Positions 50,898-58,837 of a stretch of 64,000 nucleotides of DNA are shown piece after piece. Below the pieces are notes generated by a model, which was not told where the DNA came from, did not search any database, and saw nothing but the letters and a program-made list of their open reading frames with translations. A program made the position numbers and the translations under genes. Location: the NCBI GenBank assembly GCA_046757925.1, contig JBHHZE010000003.1, forward strand, positions 50,559 through 114,558, read 5' to 3'. The number at the start of each line of letters is the position of its first letter. The stretch's first letter is position 1. The stretch is from JAZDCZ01 sp046757925. GTDB lineage: Bacteria > Gemmatimonadota > Gemmatimonadetes > Gemmatimonadales > GWC2-71-9.

Positions 50898-51590
50898 ATG
50901 AAATTTGCGGCACTCTCCGAGAACTTGGCTCGCGTCCGGGAGGAAATCGAGCACATCAAAGTCAAGGAGGGGAATTCTTCAGAGGTCAGGATCGTGGCAG
51001 TGACGAAGGGACATCCCGTGGATGCGGTCGTCGCGGCACACTCGGTGGGTTTGGCGAACGTAGGCGAGAATCGGGTGCAAGAAGCGATGGACAAGATAGA
51101 TGAAGTGCGGCAGCTGCCGTTATGCTGGCATTTGATTGGGCACTTGCAGACGAACAAGGCAAAGTACATACCCGGAAATTTCGATCTCGTGCATTCGGTC
51201 GATTCGGTACGATTGGCCCGGGCACTACACAAGGCTGTTGTGCGGAGCGACCATGCGGTGTCGTTGGACGTATTGGTGCAAGTGAACGTAGCGCGTGAAC
51301 CACAAAAGACGGGATGCGACCCGGAAGAGGTGGAGGAGATTTGCTCGACGGTGCTAGGGCTCCCGACACTACGACTCAGAGGACTGATGACAATGGCACC
51401 GTTTGTGGACGACGAACGCGTTCAGCGCGAGGTATTTGCGGATCTGCGCCGGCTTGGCGAGAGGCTCGCGTCGTCAGGTGTGTCACATCCCGAGCTGTCC
51501 ATGGGAATGTCACACGACTTCAGATCTGCGATTGCTGAAGGAGCAACCATATTGCGTTTGGGTACAGCGTTATTCGGAGAAAGACCGTGA
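50898..51590 (+). CDS. PLP homeostasis protein YggS/PLPBP
   Basis: A 230-residue PLP-binding TIM-barrel protein without own catalysis, buffering pyridoxal phosphate. PLP-Lys is in VRIVAVTKGHPVDAV. Other motifs are GLANVGENRVQEAMDK, PLCWHLIGHLQTNKAKY, VLVQVNVAREPQKTGC, RLRGLMTMAP and ELSMGMSHDF with IRLGTALFGERP-like end (LRLGTALFGE). Gene order yggS-divIVA is common. Its stop overlaps the divIVA GTG by 4 nt. Confidence 0.94.
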   Translation: MKFAALSENLARVREEIEHIKVKEGNSSEVRIVAVTKGHPVDAVVAAHSVGLANVGENRVQEAMDKIDEVRQLPLCWHLIGHLQTNKAKYIPGNFDLVHSVDSVRLARALHKAVVRSDHAVSLDVLVQVNVAREPQKTGCDPEEVEEICSTVLGLPTLRLRGLMTMAPFVDDERVQREVFADLRRLGERLASSGVSHPELSMGMSHDFRSAIAEGATILRLGTALFGERP

Positions 51591-52084
51591 CGGAGTCAGA
51601 ATTCCGTCTCACACCGATAGATGTGCGATCGCAGGAATTCCGTAGGACGGCGCTTGGGTACAATGCTGTGGAAGTGGAGGATTTCAAAGAACGTGTCGCC
51701 GAGGAGATGGAGCGACTGATAAAGGACCGCCTAGTATTGGAAGAGCGGTTACAAAACGCCCGTGAGCAGCTCAAATCGCTCCGCGAGCGTGAGAAGGCCA
51801 TTAATGATGCCGTCATGATGGCACAGGAACTGAGAGCGGGGACCCAGGAGGCGGCTCAACACGAGGCCGACCTGATTATTCAGGAGGCCCGGATCCGGGC
51901 CGACAGAATTGTGGACGAAGCCAGGGAAGCGGAAGATAATGTGATTCGTGGTACCGAGGAGGTGCAGCGTCAATTTCGGGCGTATCTCGCCGCGTTCCGG
52001 CGGCTACTCGACCGTCACCTGTCGGAACTCGATGTTCTGGCACAGCACGAACAGGACGGTTCCCCGCCGGAAGCACAGCCGTGA
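51587..52084 (+). CDS. divIVA: DivIVA-domain coiled-coil protein
   Basis: A 165-residue protein. The DivIVA N-terminal membrane-binding module is RLTPIDVRSQEFRRTALGY followed by NAVEVEDFKERVAEEM, then a long coiled coil to ~150. It marks negatively curved membranes and recruits cell-pole or division proteins in Gram-positives; in Gram-negative-type phyla the role is poorly known. The first residue is from GTG 51587, overlapping yggS. Its stop overlaps the next GTG by 4 nt. Confidence 0.92.
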   Translation: MTESEFRLTPIDVRSQEFRRTALGYNAVEVEDFKERVAEEMERLIKDRLVLEERLQNAREQLKSLREREKAINDAVMMAQELRAGTQEAAQHEADLIIQEARIRADRIVDEAREAEDNVIRGTEEVQRQFRAYLAAFRRLLDRHLSELDVLAQHEQDGSPPEAQP

Positions 52085-52908
52085 CGGCCGAAATGAGGGC
52101 AGCGATAAACCGCGCGGTGGATGTCGTGATGCGGTCGTGTGATATCGAGCCACAGGTGGCGGTGATTCTGGGTACGGGATTGGGCGGCTTGGCTCGAGAG
52201 ATCGAGGTCAGTGCGGAAATTGCATATGGGGACATCCCGGGGTTTCCGCTTTCCACTGTCGAGACCCACAGCGGAAGATTGCTGGTGGGGCAGCTAGGTG
52301 GCAAGTGGGTCGTCGCGATGCAGGGGCGCTTCCATCGCTACGAGGGATATTCGATGAAACAAATCACCTTCCCCGTACGTGTGATGCGTGCGATGGGTGC
52401 ATCCACATTGGTGGTGTCGAACGCCTGCGGAGGAATGCAGCCACTATGGTCGCCTGGCGATCTGGTCCTCATTGCCGACCACATCAATCTCCTGGGGGAC
52501 AATCCGCTCATAGGGCCCAACGATGATGCGCTGGGACCGAGGTTTCCGGACATGTCGGAGCCTTACGACCGTGCGCTGCGAGAATTGGCCCGTTCAGTGG
52601 CGCGTGACATGAAGATCGTTTTGAGAGAAGGGGTGTATGTGGCGGTCCCCGGCCCCAATCTGGAGACGGCCGCGGAGTACAGGCTTCTTCGGAGTATCGG
52701 GGGAGATGCGGTTGGCATGTCGACCGTACCGGAGGTGATTGTCGCGGTCCATGGTGGTATGAAAGTGCTCGGTATCTCTATCGTCACTGACGCATGCATG
52801 CCCGACGCTCTCGAGCCCGCCGACATAAAGAAGATTATCGCGACGGCGCAGAAGGCCGAGCCAAATCTCAGCGGTTTGGTTACCGGAGTTCTGCGGCGTA
52901 TGAACTGA
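52081..52908 (+). CDS. punA: Purine nucleoside phosphorylase (class I, trimeric)
   Basis: A 275-residue phosphorylase splitting purine nucleosides into base and ribose-1-phosphate. Motifs: VAVILGTGLGGLAREIE (phosphate loop), TVETHSGRLLVGQLGG, AMQGRFHRYEGYSM (His in GRFHxYEG), LVVSNACGGM, YVAVPGPNLETAAEYR and VGMSTVPEVIVA. Class I (PunA/DeoD-II) features are complete. GTG 52081 overlaps divIVA, and the ileS ATG overlaps its TGA by one base. With hpt upstream, the window holds two purine-salvage enzymes. Confidence 0.95.
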   Translation: MTAEMRAAINRAVDVVMRSCDIEPQVAVILGTGLGGLAREIEVSAEIAYGDIPGFPLSTVETHSGRLLVGQLGGKWVVAMQGRFHRYEGYSMKQITFPVRVMRAMGASTLVVSNACGGMQPLWSPGDLVLIADHINLLGDNPLIGPNDDALGPRFPDMSEPYDRALRELARSVARDMKIVLREGVYVAVPGPNLETAAEYRLLRSIGGDAVGMSTVPEVIVAVHGGMKVLGISIVTDACMPDALEPADIKKIIATAQKAEPNLSGLVTGVLRRMN

Positions 52909-55900
52909 TGGGATACGAGCCACTGGAAGCTGACTTGAGCAGGCTGGAGCAGCGACTGCTCGAGCAATGGCGGGCCGAAGACTTGTTTCATCGCAGTCTT
53001 GCCGCTACGGCCGGTGGCAAGCCGTTCGTCTTTTACGAAGGGCCGCCAACTGCGAACGGCAGACCTGGCATTCACCACGTGTTTGCACGCACCATCAAGG
53101 ATCTCATCTGCCGATACCATACGATGCGAGGAGAGTCTGTTACCAGGATCGCGGGGTGGGATACGCATGGGTTGCCGGTGGAGATCGAAGTGGAGAAACA
53201 GCTGAAAATCAGCGGCAAATCCGATATCGAGGCCTATGGGGTTGCAGAGTTCAACGAGCGGTGTAAGGAGAATGTTTTTCAGTATAAATCAGATTGGGAA
53301 TCACTCTCCGAACGGATAGGGTACTGGCTCGATTACGACCGACCGTACATCACCTACACGAAGGACTACGTGGAGACCGTTTGGTGGCTGCTAAAACGAC
53401 TGGCGGAGAAGGGCCTGCTGTACGAGGGACACAAGGTCTTGCCCTACTGTGGGCGGTGTGGTACGGCTCTGTCCAGTCACGAAGTTGCCTTAGGGTATGA
53501 CACCCACCGCAGTCCCTCGATATATGTGCTGTTCCGCCTCAAGGAACGCAACGACACATCGAGGTTCTTGTTGGTGTGGACTACGACCCCTTGGACGCTG
53601 CCGTCGAATGTTGCGATAGCGGTCAATAGCGGTTTTCGATATGTCGAGCTGGATATCGACGGCCGTCATGTGATTGTCGAGAAATCGATCGCCGAGCGAA
53701 CAGTCGTGCCAGGTGTCGGAGGCGGTCAACCGCTTGCCCAATTCTCCCAAGTAGCCGATTTTCCGGGTTCTGAGCTGGTTGGTGCCGAGTACGAGCAGTT
53801 GATTGACGCGGTGAGTATCGATGCCGGCGAACGTGCGTTCCGCGTGGCGGCGGCCGATTTTGTGACGAGCGAAGAAGGAACGGGTCTGGTACATATCGCT
53901 CCTGCGTTCGGCGCGGACGATTATGCGGTTGTGGAGAGAGAGGGAATGGCGTATGTCAATCCCGTAGACGAAACCGGAGCTTTCGCCGGGACCTCGTTGG
54001 AAGAGATCAATGGAGTGGGAGTCTTCGACGCCAACGGTATCATAGCCGAACGCTTGCAGGAAGACGGAAAGCTATTCGGGAAGTACCAACCCAAGGGTTA
54101 CGAGCACACCTATCCTTTCTGTTGGCGCTGCGATTCGCCGCTCATCTACTACGCTAGAAAGTCCTGGTTCGTCCGGACGACCGCGTTCAAGGATCGGATG
54201 ATCCAGATCAATCAATGTGTGCAGTGGCATCCTCGGGAGGTTGGGGTCGGTCGATTCGGTGAGTGGTTAGAGAACAACGTAGATTGGGCGTTGTCGCGCG
54301 ACCGTTTCTGGGGTACGCCGCTACCCGTGTGGATCTGTGATCGTGACGACACTCATCGTGTCGTGATCGGTTCCTATGCCGAACTGGCACGGTTCAGAGG
54401 CCGGCCGCTGCCTGACGACTTCGATCCACATAAACCCTACATCGACTCGCTTGAATTTGCTTGTACAGAGTGCAGCGGAACCATGAACCGGGTACCGGAA
54501 GTGATAGACGCGTGGTTTGATTCCGGCTCGATGCCGTACGCTCAATGGCATTATCCCCATGCGCAGAACCGTGAAGAGTTCGAACGTCACTTTCCGGCTG
54601 ACTTCATTTGTGAGGGATTGGATCAAACGCGGGGTTGGTTCTACTCGCTGCTCGCCATAGCGGCTGGGGTGTTCGAGCAGCCGGCGTACCGCAACGTCAT
54701 CGTGAACGGCCTGGTGCTGGATCCGGACGGCCGTAAGATGTCGAAACGGCTTGGCAATGTCGTCAGTCCTTTCGATGTTGTCGAGGAGTTTGGGGCCGAT
54801 GCCGTGAGACTCTACCTGATAGCCAGTAGCCAGGTCTGGCTCCCGAAGAAATTCGACCAGAAGGCAATTCCAGATGTATCGCTCGGGTTTCTGCACCAAC
54901 TCCGCAACACCTATGGCTTCTTCTCACTCTACGCAGAAGAGTGGGAACCGCGGGACGCAATGTCTTTGCAAGAGCCCCCCGCGGTAGACCAATGGTTGCT
55001 CAGCAGATTGGACCGGCTGGTAGACACTGTGCATGAAGCGTGGTCTGGATACGATGTCACAGGCGGGATTAGGGCGATTATGGAGTTCTGCGACGTGGAT
55101 CTCTCGAACTGGTACGTGCGGGTGAACCGCTCACGTTTCTGGGCCCCCGATGCCAGCGCTGATCCCTGCGCACTGACTACCTTGTATGAGGCACTGACTA
55201 CGGTGAGCAGGCTACTCGCCCCAGCCGCCCCTTTTCTCAGTGATGCCATTCACCGCCAACTGCACGGCGAGTCGGTTCATCTCGCCAAGTTTCCAGAGAG
55301 TCGGGGACGCCATTTGGAGCGGCTGGATCGCGCGATGGACGCGGTCCGAACCTTGGCGTCGCTTGCCAGACGTGCACGCGAAGACGGCGGCATCAGGGTG
55401 AGGCAACCACTGGCCTGCTTGAAGGTGGCGCTTCCAGCGGCCGTCAGAGGTGCTGAATTCGACTCGTTGTTGGACATCTTGGCGGCCGAGGTCAACGTGC
55501 GTGAGGTCCTCATAGCCGAGTCCGACGTGGATCTGGTAAGCTTGAGAGCCAAACCGAACTTCCGCACGTTGGGAAAGGTATATGGTAAGGACACGCCTGA
55601 GGCGGCACGCGCAGCGCAGCTGCTCGAACCCGGCCAGCTGCGGGATCTGGAAGCTGGCAAGGGCCAGGAGGTGGTCGTAGATGGAAGGACCTTTCGCTAT
55701 GAACCGGATGATGTCGTAATAGAGCGTGACGTCGTGACCGATTGGCTGGTGCAGAGCGAGGGACCGTATGTCGCTGCGCTCGATCCGAAGGTCTCGCTGG
55801 AACTGGAGCGCGAGGGCCTAGCCCGGGAGATGGTGAATCGTATCCAGAGGCTGCGCAAACAGGCCGGATATGATTACGATACACGGATAGCCGTGAGCGT

Positions 55901-56120
55901 TCGCGGCTCAGATGGAGTCTTGGCAGCGATCGACGATTTTGGCACATTTATAGCCCACGAGACGCTGGCTAGGCAGGTGGAAGTAGATTCGGAGTGGCCT
56001 GACGCCGATGTTTGCGAGTCCGTTGAGATCGATGACCTCGTGGCGGTGATATCGCTCAGGAAGTACCTGGAAGGAAACGATAACCCGAAAGCAAGTAAGG
56101 ATGACGGTAACGGCGCATGA
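52908..56120 (+). CDS. ileS: Isoleucyl-tRNA synthetase, type II (IleS2-like)
   Basis: A 1070-residue class I synthetase. The HIGH region reads FYEGPPTANGRPGIHHVFAR, which is the eukaryotic-like variant (GIHHV) of type II IleS. The CP1 editing domain contains LLVWTTTPWTLPSNVAIAV and TGLVHIAPAFGADDY. The second signature is RKMSKRLGNV. WFDSGSMPYAQWHYPH and FICEGLDQTRGWFYSLL are also diagnostic. The C-terminal DUF5915-like region (FRYEPDDVVIE; LALEMVNRIQRLRKQAGYD-like) replaces the zinc finger of type I. Type II enzymes tolerate mupirocin. ATG overlaps the punA stop by one base; the stop overlaps dksA-like ATG by 4 nt. Confidence 0.95.
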   Translation: MGYEPLEADLSRLEQRLLEQWRAEDLFHRSLAATAGGKPFVFYEGPPTANGRPGIHHVFARTIKDLICRYHTMRGESVTRIAGWDTHGLPVEIEVEKQLKISGKSDIEAYGVAEFNERCKENVFQYKSDWESLSERIGYWLDYDRPYITYTKDYVETVWWLLKRLAEKGLLYEGHKVLPYCGRCGTALSSHEVALGYDTHRSPSIYVLFRLKERNDTSRFLLVWTTTPWTLPSNVAIAVNSGFRYVELDIDGRHVIVEKSIAERTVVPGVGGGQPLAQFSQVADFPGSELVGAEYEQLIDAVSIDAGERAFRVAAADFVTSEEGTGLVHIAPAFGADDYAVVEREGMAYVNPVDETGAFAGTSLEEINGVGVFDANGIIAERLQEDGKLFGKYQPKGYEHTYPFCWRCDSPLIYYARKSWFVRTTAFKDRMIQINQCVQWHPREVGVGRFGEWLENNVDWALSRDRFWGTPLPVWICDRDDTHRVVIGSYAELARFRGRPLPDDFDPHKPYIDSLEFACTECSGTMNRVPEVIDAWFDSGSMPYAQWHYPHAQNREEFERHFPADFICEGLDQTRGWFYSLLAIAAGVFEQPAYRNVIVNGLVLDPDGRKMSKRLGNVVSPFDVVEEFGADAVRLYLIASSQVWLPKKFDQKAIPDVSLGFLHQLRNTYGFFSLYAEEWEPRDAMSLQEPPAVDQWLLSRLDRLVDTVHEAWSGYDVTGGIRAIMEFCDVDLSNWYVRVNRSRFWAPDASADPCALTTLYEALTTVSRLLAPAAPFLSDAIHRQLHGESVHLAKFPESRGRHLERLDRAMDAVRTLASLARRAREDGGIRVRQPLACLKVALPAAVRGAEFDSLLDILAAEVNVREVLIAESDVDLVSLRAKPNFRTLGKVYGKDTPEAARAAQLLEPGQLRDLEAGKGQEVVVDGRTFRYEPDDVVIERDVVTDWLVQSEGPYVAALDPKVSLELEREGLAREMVNRIQRLRKQAGYDYDTRIAVSVRGSDGVLAAIDDFGTFIAHETLARQVEVDSEWPDADVCESVEIDDLVAVISLRKYLEGNDNPKASKDDGNGA

Positions 56121-56500
56121 ATAAGAAGCAGCTGGCTCATCTGGAAAAACGCCTTCTGGAAGAACGTGAGCGGGTGACCAAGGAACTGGGCTACTACGGT
56201 GAGCAATTCAGTGGCACGCTACAGAGCGCGGACGGCGATCTGTCTGCGTATTCCTTCCACATGGCCGACCAGGGAACAGATGCGATGGAGCGTGAGAAGC
56301 AATTCCTGTTCGCGTCGAAGGAGGGCCGATATCTCTGGCATGTCAACGAGGCCCTGAGGCGACTGTACCGCGATCCCAAGACGTTTGGATGCTGTCATGA
56401 CTGTGGTGAGGAAGTTGGTTTCGAGCGACTCGATGCCCTACCACATGCCAGGCTGTGCATCAAGTGCAAAGCCAAGGAGGAAGATGGCAAGGAAGAGTAG
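56117..56500 (+). CDS. DksA/TraR-type zinc-finger protein
   Basis: A 127-residue protein. N-terminal helical hairpin region (LAHLEKRLLEERERVTKELG) and C-terminal four-Cys zinc finger CCHDCGEEVGFERLDALPHA followed by LCIKCKAKEE. DksA-family proteins enter the RNA polymerase secondary channel or act as general stress proteins. The Asp-Ala tip motif of genuine DksA is not obvious (SFHMADQGTD occurs instead), so a TraR/YocK-type DksA-like protein is the safer name. Its 3' end overlaps lspA by 17 nt, a common ileS-dksA-lspA order. Confidence 0.88.
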   Translation: MNKKQLAHLEKRLLEERERVTKELGYYGEQFSGTLQSADGDLSAYSFHMADQGTDAMEREKQFLFASKEGRYLWHVNEALRRLYRDPKTFGCCHDCGEEVGFERLDALPHARLCIKCKAKEEDGKEE

Positions 56501-57008
56501 CCGCGTATTGTTCTGGCTGGTGGGTGTGTCGATAGTAGTGCTGGACTTTGCTTCTAAGCAACTCGCGGTGGCTCGACTGTCTCACGGCTCGGTGCCCATC
56601 GTGGGTGAATGGCTCAGCTTCCGGCTGGTGCACAATCCTGGCGCGGCATTTGGCATAGATGTTGGTCAATATTCGCGCTGGATTTTCATGGGGCTGGCCA
56701 TCGTTGCGCTCATTGTGCTAGGGGCCATGGTACGGCAGACCTTGCCGGAACAGCGTTTCCGTCTCTTCACACTCGGTCTCGTATGCGGTGGGGCAGTCGG
56801 CAACCTCATAGACCGCATCACAAATCCTGCCGGTGTTGTGGATTTCATTGACGTCTGGATACAGCGCTTTCACTGGCCGACCTTCAACGTGGCTGACATG
56901 GCTGTCAGCTGTGGTGCCGTGGCGCTCGCCACGATCTTGTGGTCGGAGGGCAAACAGGAGCAAGAGGCAAGCGGAGAGCCTGCCAGCCCGGCCGAAGTCT
57001 CGTCCTAG
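56484..57008 (+). CDS. lspA: Lipoprotein signal peptidase (SPase II)
   Basis: A 174-residue membrane aspartyl protease cleaving lipoprotein signal peptides before the modified Cys. Four TM helices. Conserved blocks: VVLDFASKQLA, FRLVHNPGAAFGI, GGAVGNLIDRI (first catalytic Asp), VVDFIDVWI and FNVADMAVSCG (second catalytic Asp). ATG 56484 is preceded by AAGGAGG; longer in-frame starts lie inside the dksA-like gene. It serves the lipoproteins encoded elsewhere in the window. RluD follows after 16 nt. Confidence 0.95.
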   Translation: MARKSSRVLFWLVGVSIVVLDFASKQLAVARLSHGSVPIVGEWLSFRLVHNPGAAFGIDVGQYSRWIFMGLAIVALIVLGAMVRQTLPEQRFRLFTLGLVCGGAVGNLIDRITNPAGVVDFIDVWIQRFHWPTFNVADMAVSCGAVALATILWSEGKQEQEASGEPASPAEVSS

Positions 57009-57024
57009 GCAGGTCGCCGACCGC

Positions 57025-58026
57025 GTGGAGCGGCAGTTAGACTTTCAGGTGGTGGCCGCGGTCACGGAACGGCTCGATCGATTTCTCGCCGACCAGCTTT
57101 CCTACTCTCGCAGCCAGGCTGCACGTCTGATCGCCGATGGGGCGGTGGATGTAAACGGGGACCGGGCTCGCTCGTCGAGAACGCTCGGACGGGGAGATTT
57201 GGTGTCAGTCCGGGTCCCAGTCGAGCCGAGTGTCGCTCCACGTCACTTGGAGCCATACTCGGTTCCGCTCGATATCGTGGCAGAGAATGATGCCTTTGTC
57301 GTCCTGAACAAACCTGCCGGACTGGTGGTGCATCCCGCTCCGGGACACTGGAATGACACTCTGCTCAACGCCCTGACCGCCAGAGGAACCAAGTTGTCCG
57401 CGGGAGCGGCCAGGCCGGGCATCGTGCATCGCTTGGACAAGGATACCTCCGGCCTCATGGTCTTGGCACGAACAGACTCCGCCCATGCAGGTCTGGCTCG
57501 GGCGTTGGGAGCGCGGCAGATGAGTCGAGTCTATGCGGCTTTGGTATGGGGGCACATCGATGAGCCGGTCGAAATCGACGCCCCGATTGGACGCCATCCC
57601 AGAGACCGCAAGCGTATGGCCGTTCTGGCGACGGGCCGCACCGCCAAGAGTAGAGTTGAGCCGATAGCCCGGTTTGATGTCTGCGATCTCGTGAGAGTGA
57701 GGCTCGAAACGGGGCGCACTCACCAGATTCGTGTGCATCTCAATCACATCGGGCATCCTGTTGTGGGCGATCCCGTCTACGGCGGGGGAGGAAGTCGGCG
57801 GATGACCGGTGCCCAGCGAAAACGAGCACAAGAAGTGGACGGAGCGGTGGGCAGGCAGGCCCTTCACGCGGCGTGGCTCAGCTTCTCCCATCCGATCAGT
57901 CGTGAGCCCTGCGATTTTCGGGCCGATTGGCCGGCCGATTTGGGAGATGTTCTGGCGGTCGCCAGTAACGATTCGAGATTGCTTGATCGCGCTAATGTCC
58001 TAGAGTATCTTGGCTTCTTCTGCTGA
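57025..58026 (+). CDS. rluD: Large-subunit pseudouridine synthase, RluD family
   Basis: A 333-residue RluA/RluD-type enzyme. An N-terminal S4 RNA-binding domain (ERLDRFLADQLSYSRSQAAR and LIADGAVDVNG) precedes the catalytic domain with FVVLNKPAGLVVHPAPGH, the catalytic Asp in GIVHRLDKDTSGLMVLA, LETGRTHQIRVHLNHIGHP and VVGDPVYGG. GTG 57025 is chosen because the S4 domain begins just after it and longer frames lie within lspA. lspA-rluD is a conserved pair. The last 17 nt overlap the start proposed for cheW. Confidence 0.92.
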   Translation: MERQLDFQVVAAVTERLDRFLADQLSYSRSQAARLIADGAVDVNGDRARSSRTLGRGDLVSVRVPVEPSVAPRHLEPYSVPLDIVAENDAFVVLNKPAGLVVHPAPGHWNDTLLNALTARGTKLSAGAARPGIVHRLDKDTSGLMVLARTDSAHAGLARALGARQMSRVYAALVWGHIDEPVEIDAPIGRHPRDRKRMAVLATGRTAKSRVEPIARFDVCDLVRVRLETGRTHQIRVHLNHIGHPVVGDPVYGGGGSRRMTGAQRKRAQEVDGAVGRQALHAAWLSFSHPISREPCDFRADWPADLGDVLAVASNDSRLLDRANVLEYLGFFC

Positions 58027-58462
58027 GGGAGCCGATCTGTCCGGCGTGCGGTTGCTGGTCTTTCGTGTGGCAGAGTTGGCATGTGCGGTCAGGGCAGTTC
58101 TAGTCAGAGAAATCGTACCGGGCCTGTCCGCTACGCGAATACCCGGCGCGGTTGATGCCGTTGTCGGGCTGATCAATGTTCGCGGTCACCTCATGACGCT
58201 GGTAGATTCGAGGCGTGCCCTGGGTTATCCTCCGGAAGAACACCACGGGCCAATCATCCTTCTCGACGTAGCTCGGCAGACCGTGGGGTTGAAGGTCGAT
58301 TCGGTGGTAGACCTGTTTTCGATTACGGGCGACAACCTGGTTGACAGCTACGACCTACCGGGAATTGACTCACGTTTTGTGGAGGCAGTGGGCCGCCGCG
58401 ATGGTGTATCTTTTGTGCTCCTAGATATCGACGCATTACTAACTCCGATCCTGATCGCGTAA
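58010..58462 (+). CDS. cheW: CheW chemosensory coupling protein
   Basis: A 150-residue single CheW domain linking receptors to CheA: LLVFRVAELACAVRAVLV, REIVPGLSATRIPGA, VVGLINVRGHLMTLVDSRRAL, and VGLKVDSVVDLFSI. The start is unclear. TTG 58010 overlaps rluD, but the strong GAGGGAG at 58025-58031 lies inside the frame; GTG 58046, directly before the first conserved strand, is an alternative. First gene of the che set and apparently transcribed from the housekeeping operon. Confidence 0.9.
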   Translation: MASSAEGADLSGVRLLVFRVAELACAVRAVLVREIVPGLSATRIPGAVDAVVGLINVRGHLMTLVDSRRALGYPPEEHHGPIILLDVARQTVGLKVDSVVDLFSITGDNLVDSYDLPGIDSRFVEAVGRRDGVSFVLLDIDALLTPILIA

Positions 58463-58468
58463 GGGGGG

Positions 58469-58834
58469 ATGGTGAGCAATACCGTACTCATCTGTGACGA
58501 CGCCATTTTCATGAGAACGATGATCAGTGACATCCTGAACCAGGCCGGGTACGAAGTCGTGGGAGAGGCCGAAAGCGGGATCCAGGCGGTCGAGCAATTC
58601 CGGCTGTTAAAGCCCGATTTGGTAACGATGGATATTGTCATGCCGGATATGGGGGGAATAGACGCGGTCCGGGAAATAATGAAGATCGACAGCGGGGCCA
58701 GAATCCTGATGTGTAGTGCCATGGGTCAACAAGCTCTCGTGGTCGAAGCCATACAAGCCGGCGCCAAGGACTTTGTGGTGAAACCTTTCCAGCCATCCCG
58801 TGTGCTCGAAGCTGTGCAGCGCGTGCTAGGTTAG
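58469..58834 (+). CDS. cheY: CheY-type response regulator
   Basis: A 121-residue stand-alone receiver domain: acidic pair in VLICDDAIFM, phospho-acceptor Asp in LVTMDIVMPDMGG, switch residue in MCSAMGQQ, Lys in DFVVKPFQPS. These CheY sequences with F-M-R-T-M after the DD pair are typical of CheA-linked output in thermophile/Bacillus-type systems. AAGGGGGG abuts ATG 58469 too closely; GTG 58472 (second codon) has better spacing. Cognate kinase CheA follows 3 nt after its stop. Confidence 0.9.
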   Translation: MVSNTVLICDDAIFMRTMISDILNQAGYEVVGEAESGIQAVEQFRLLKPDLVTMDIVMPDMGGIDAVREIMKIDSGARILMCSAMGQQALVVEAIQAGAKDFVVKPFQPSRVLEAVQRVLG

Positions 58835-58837
58835 AGC

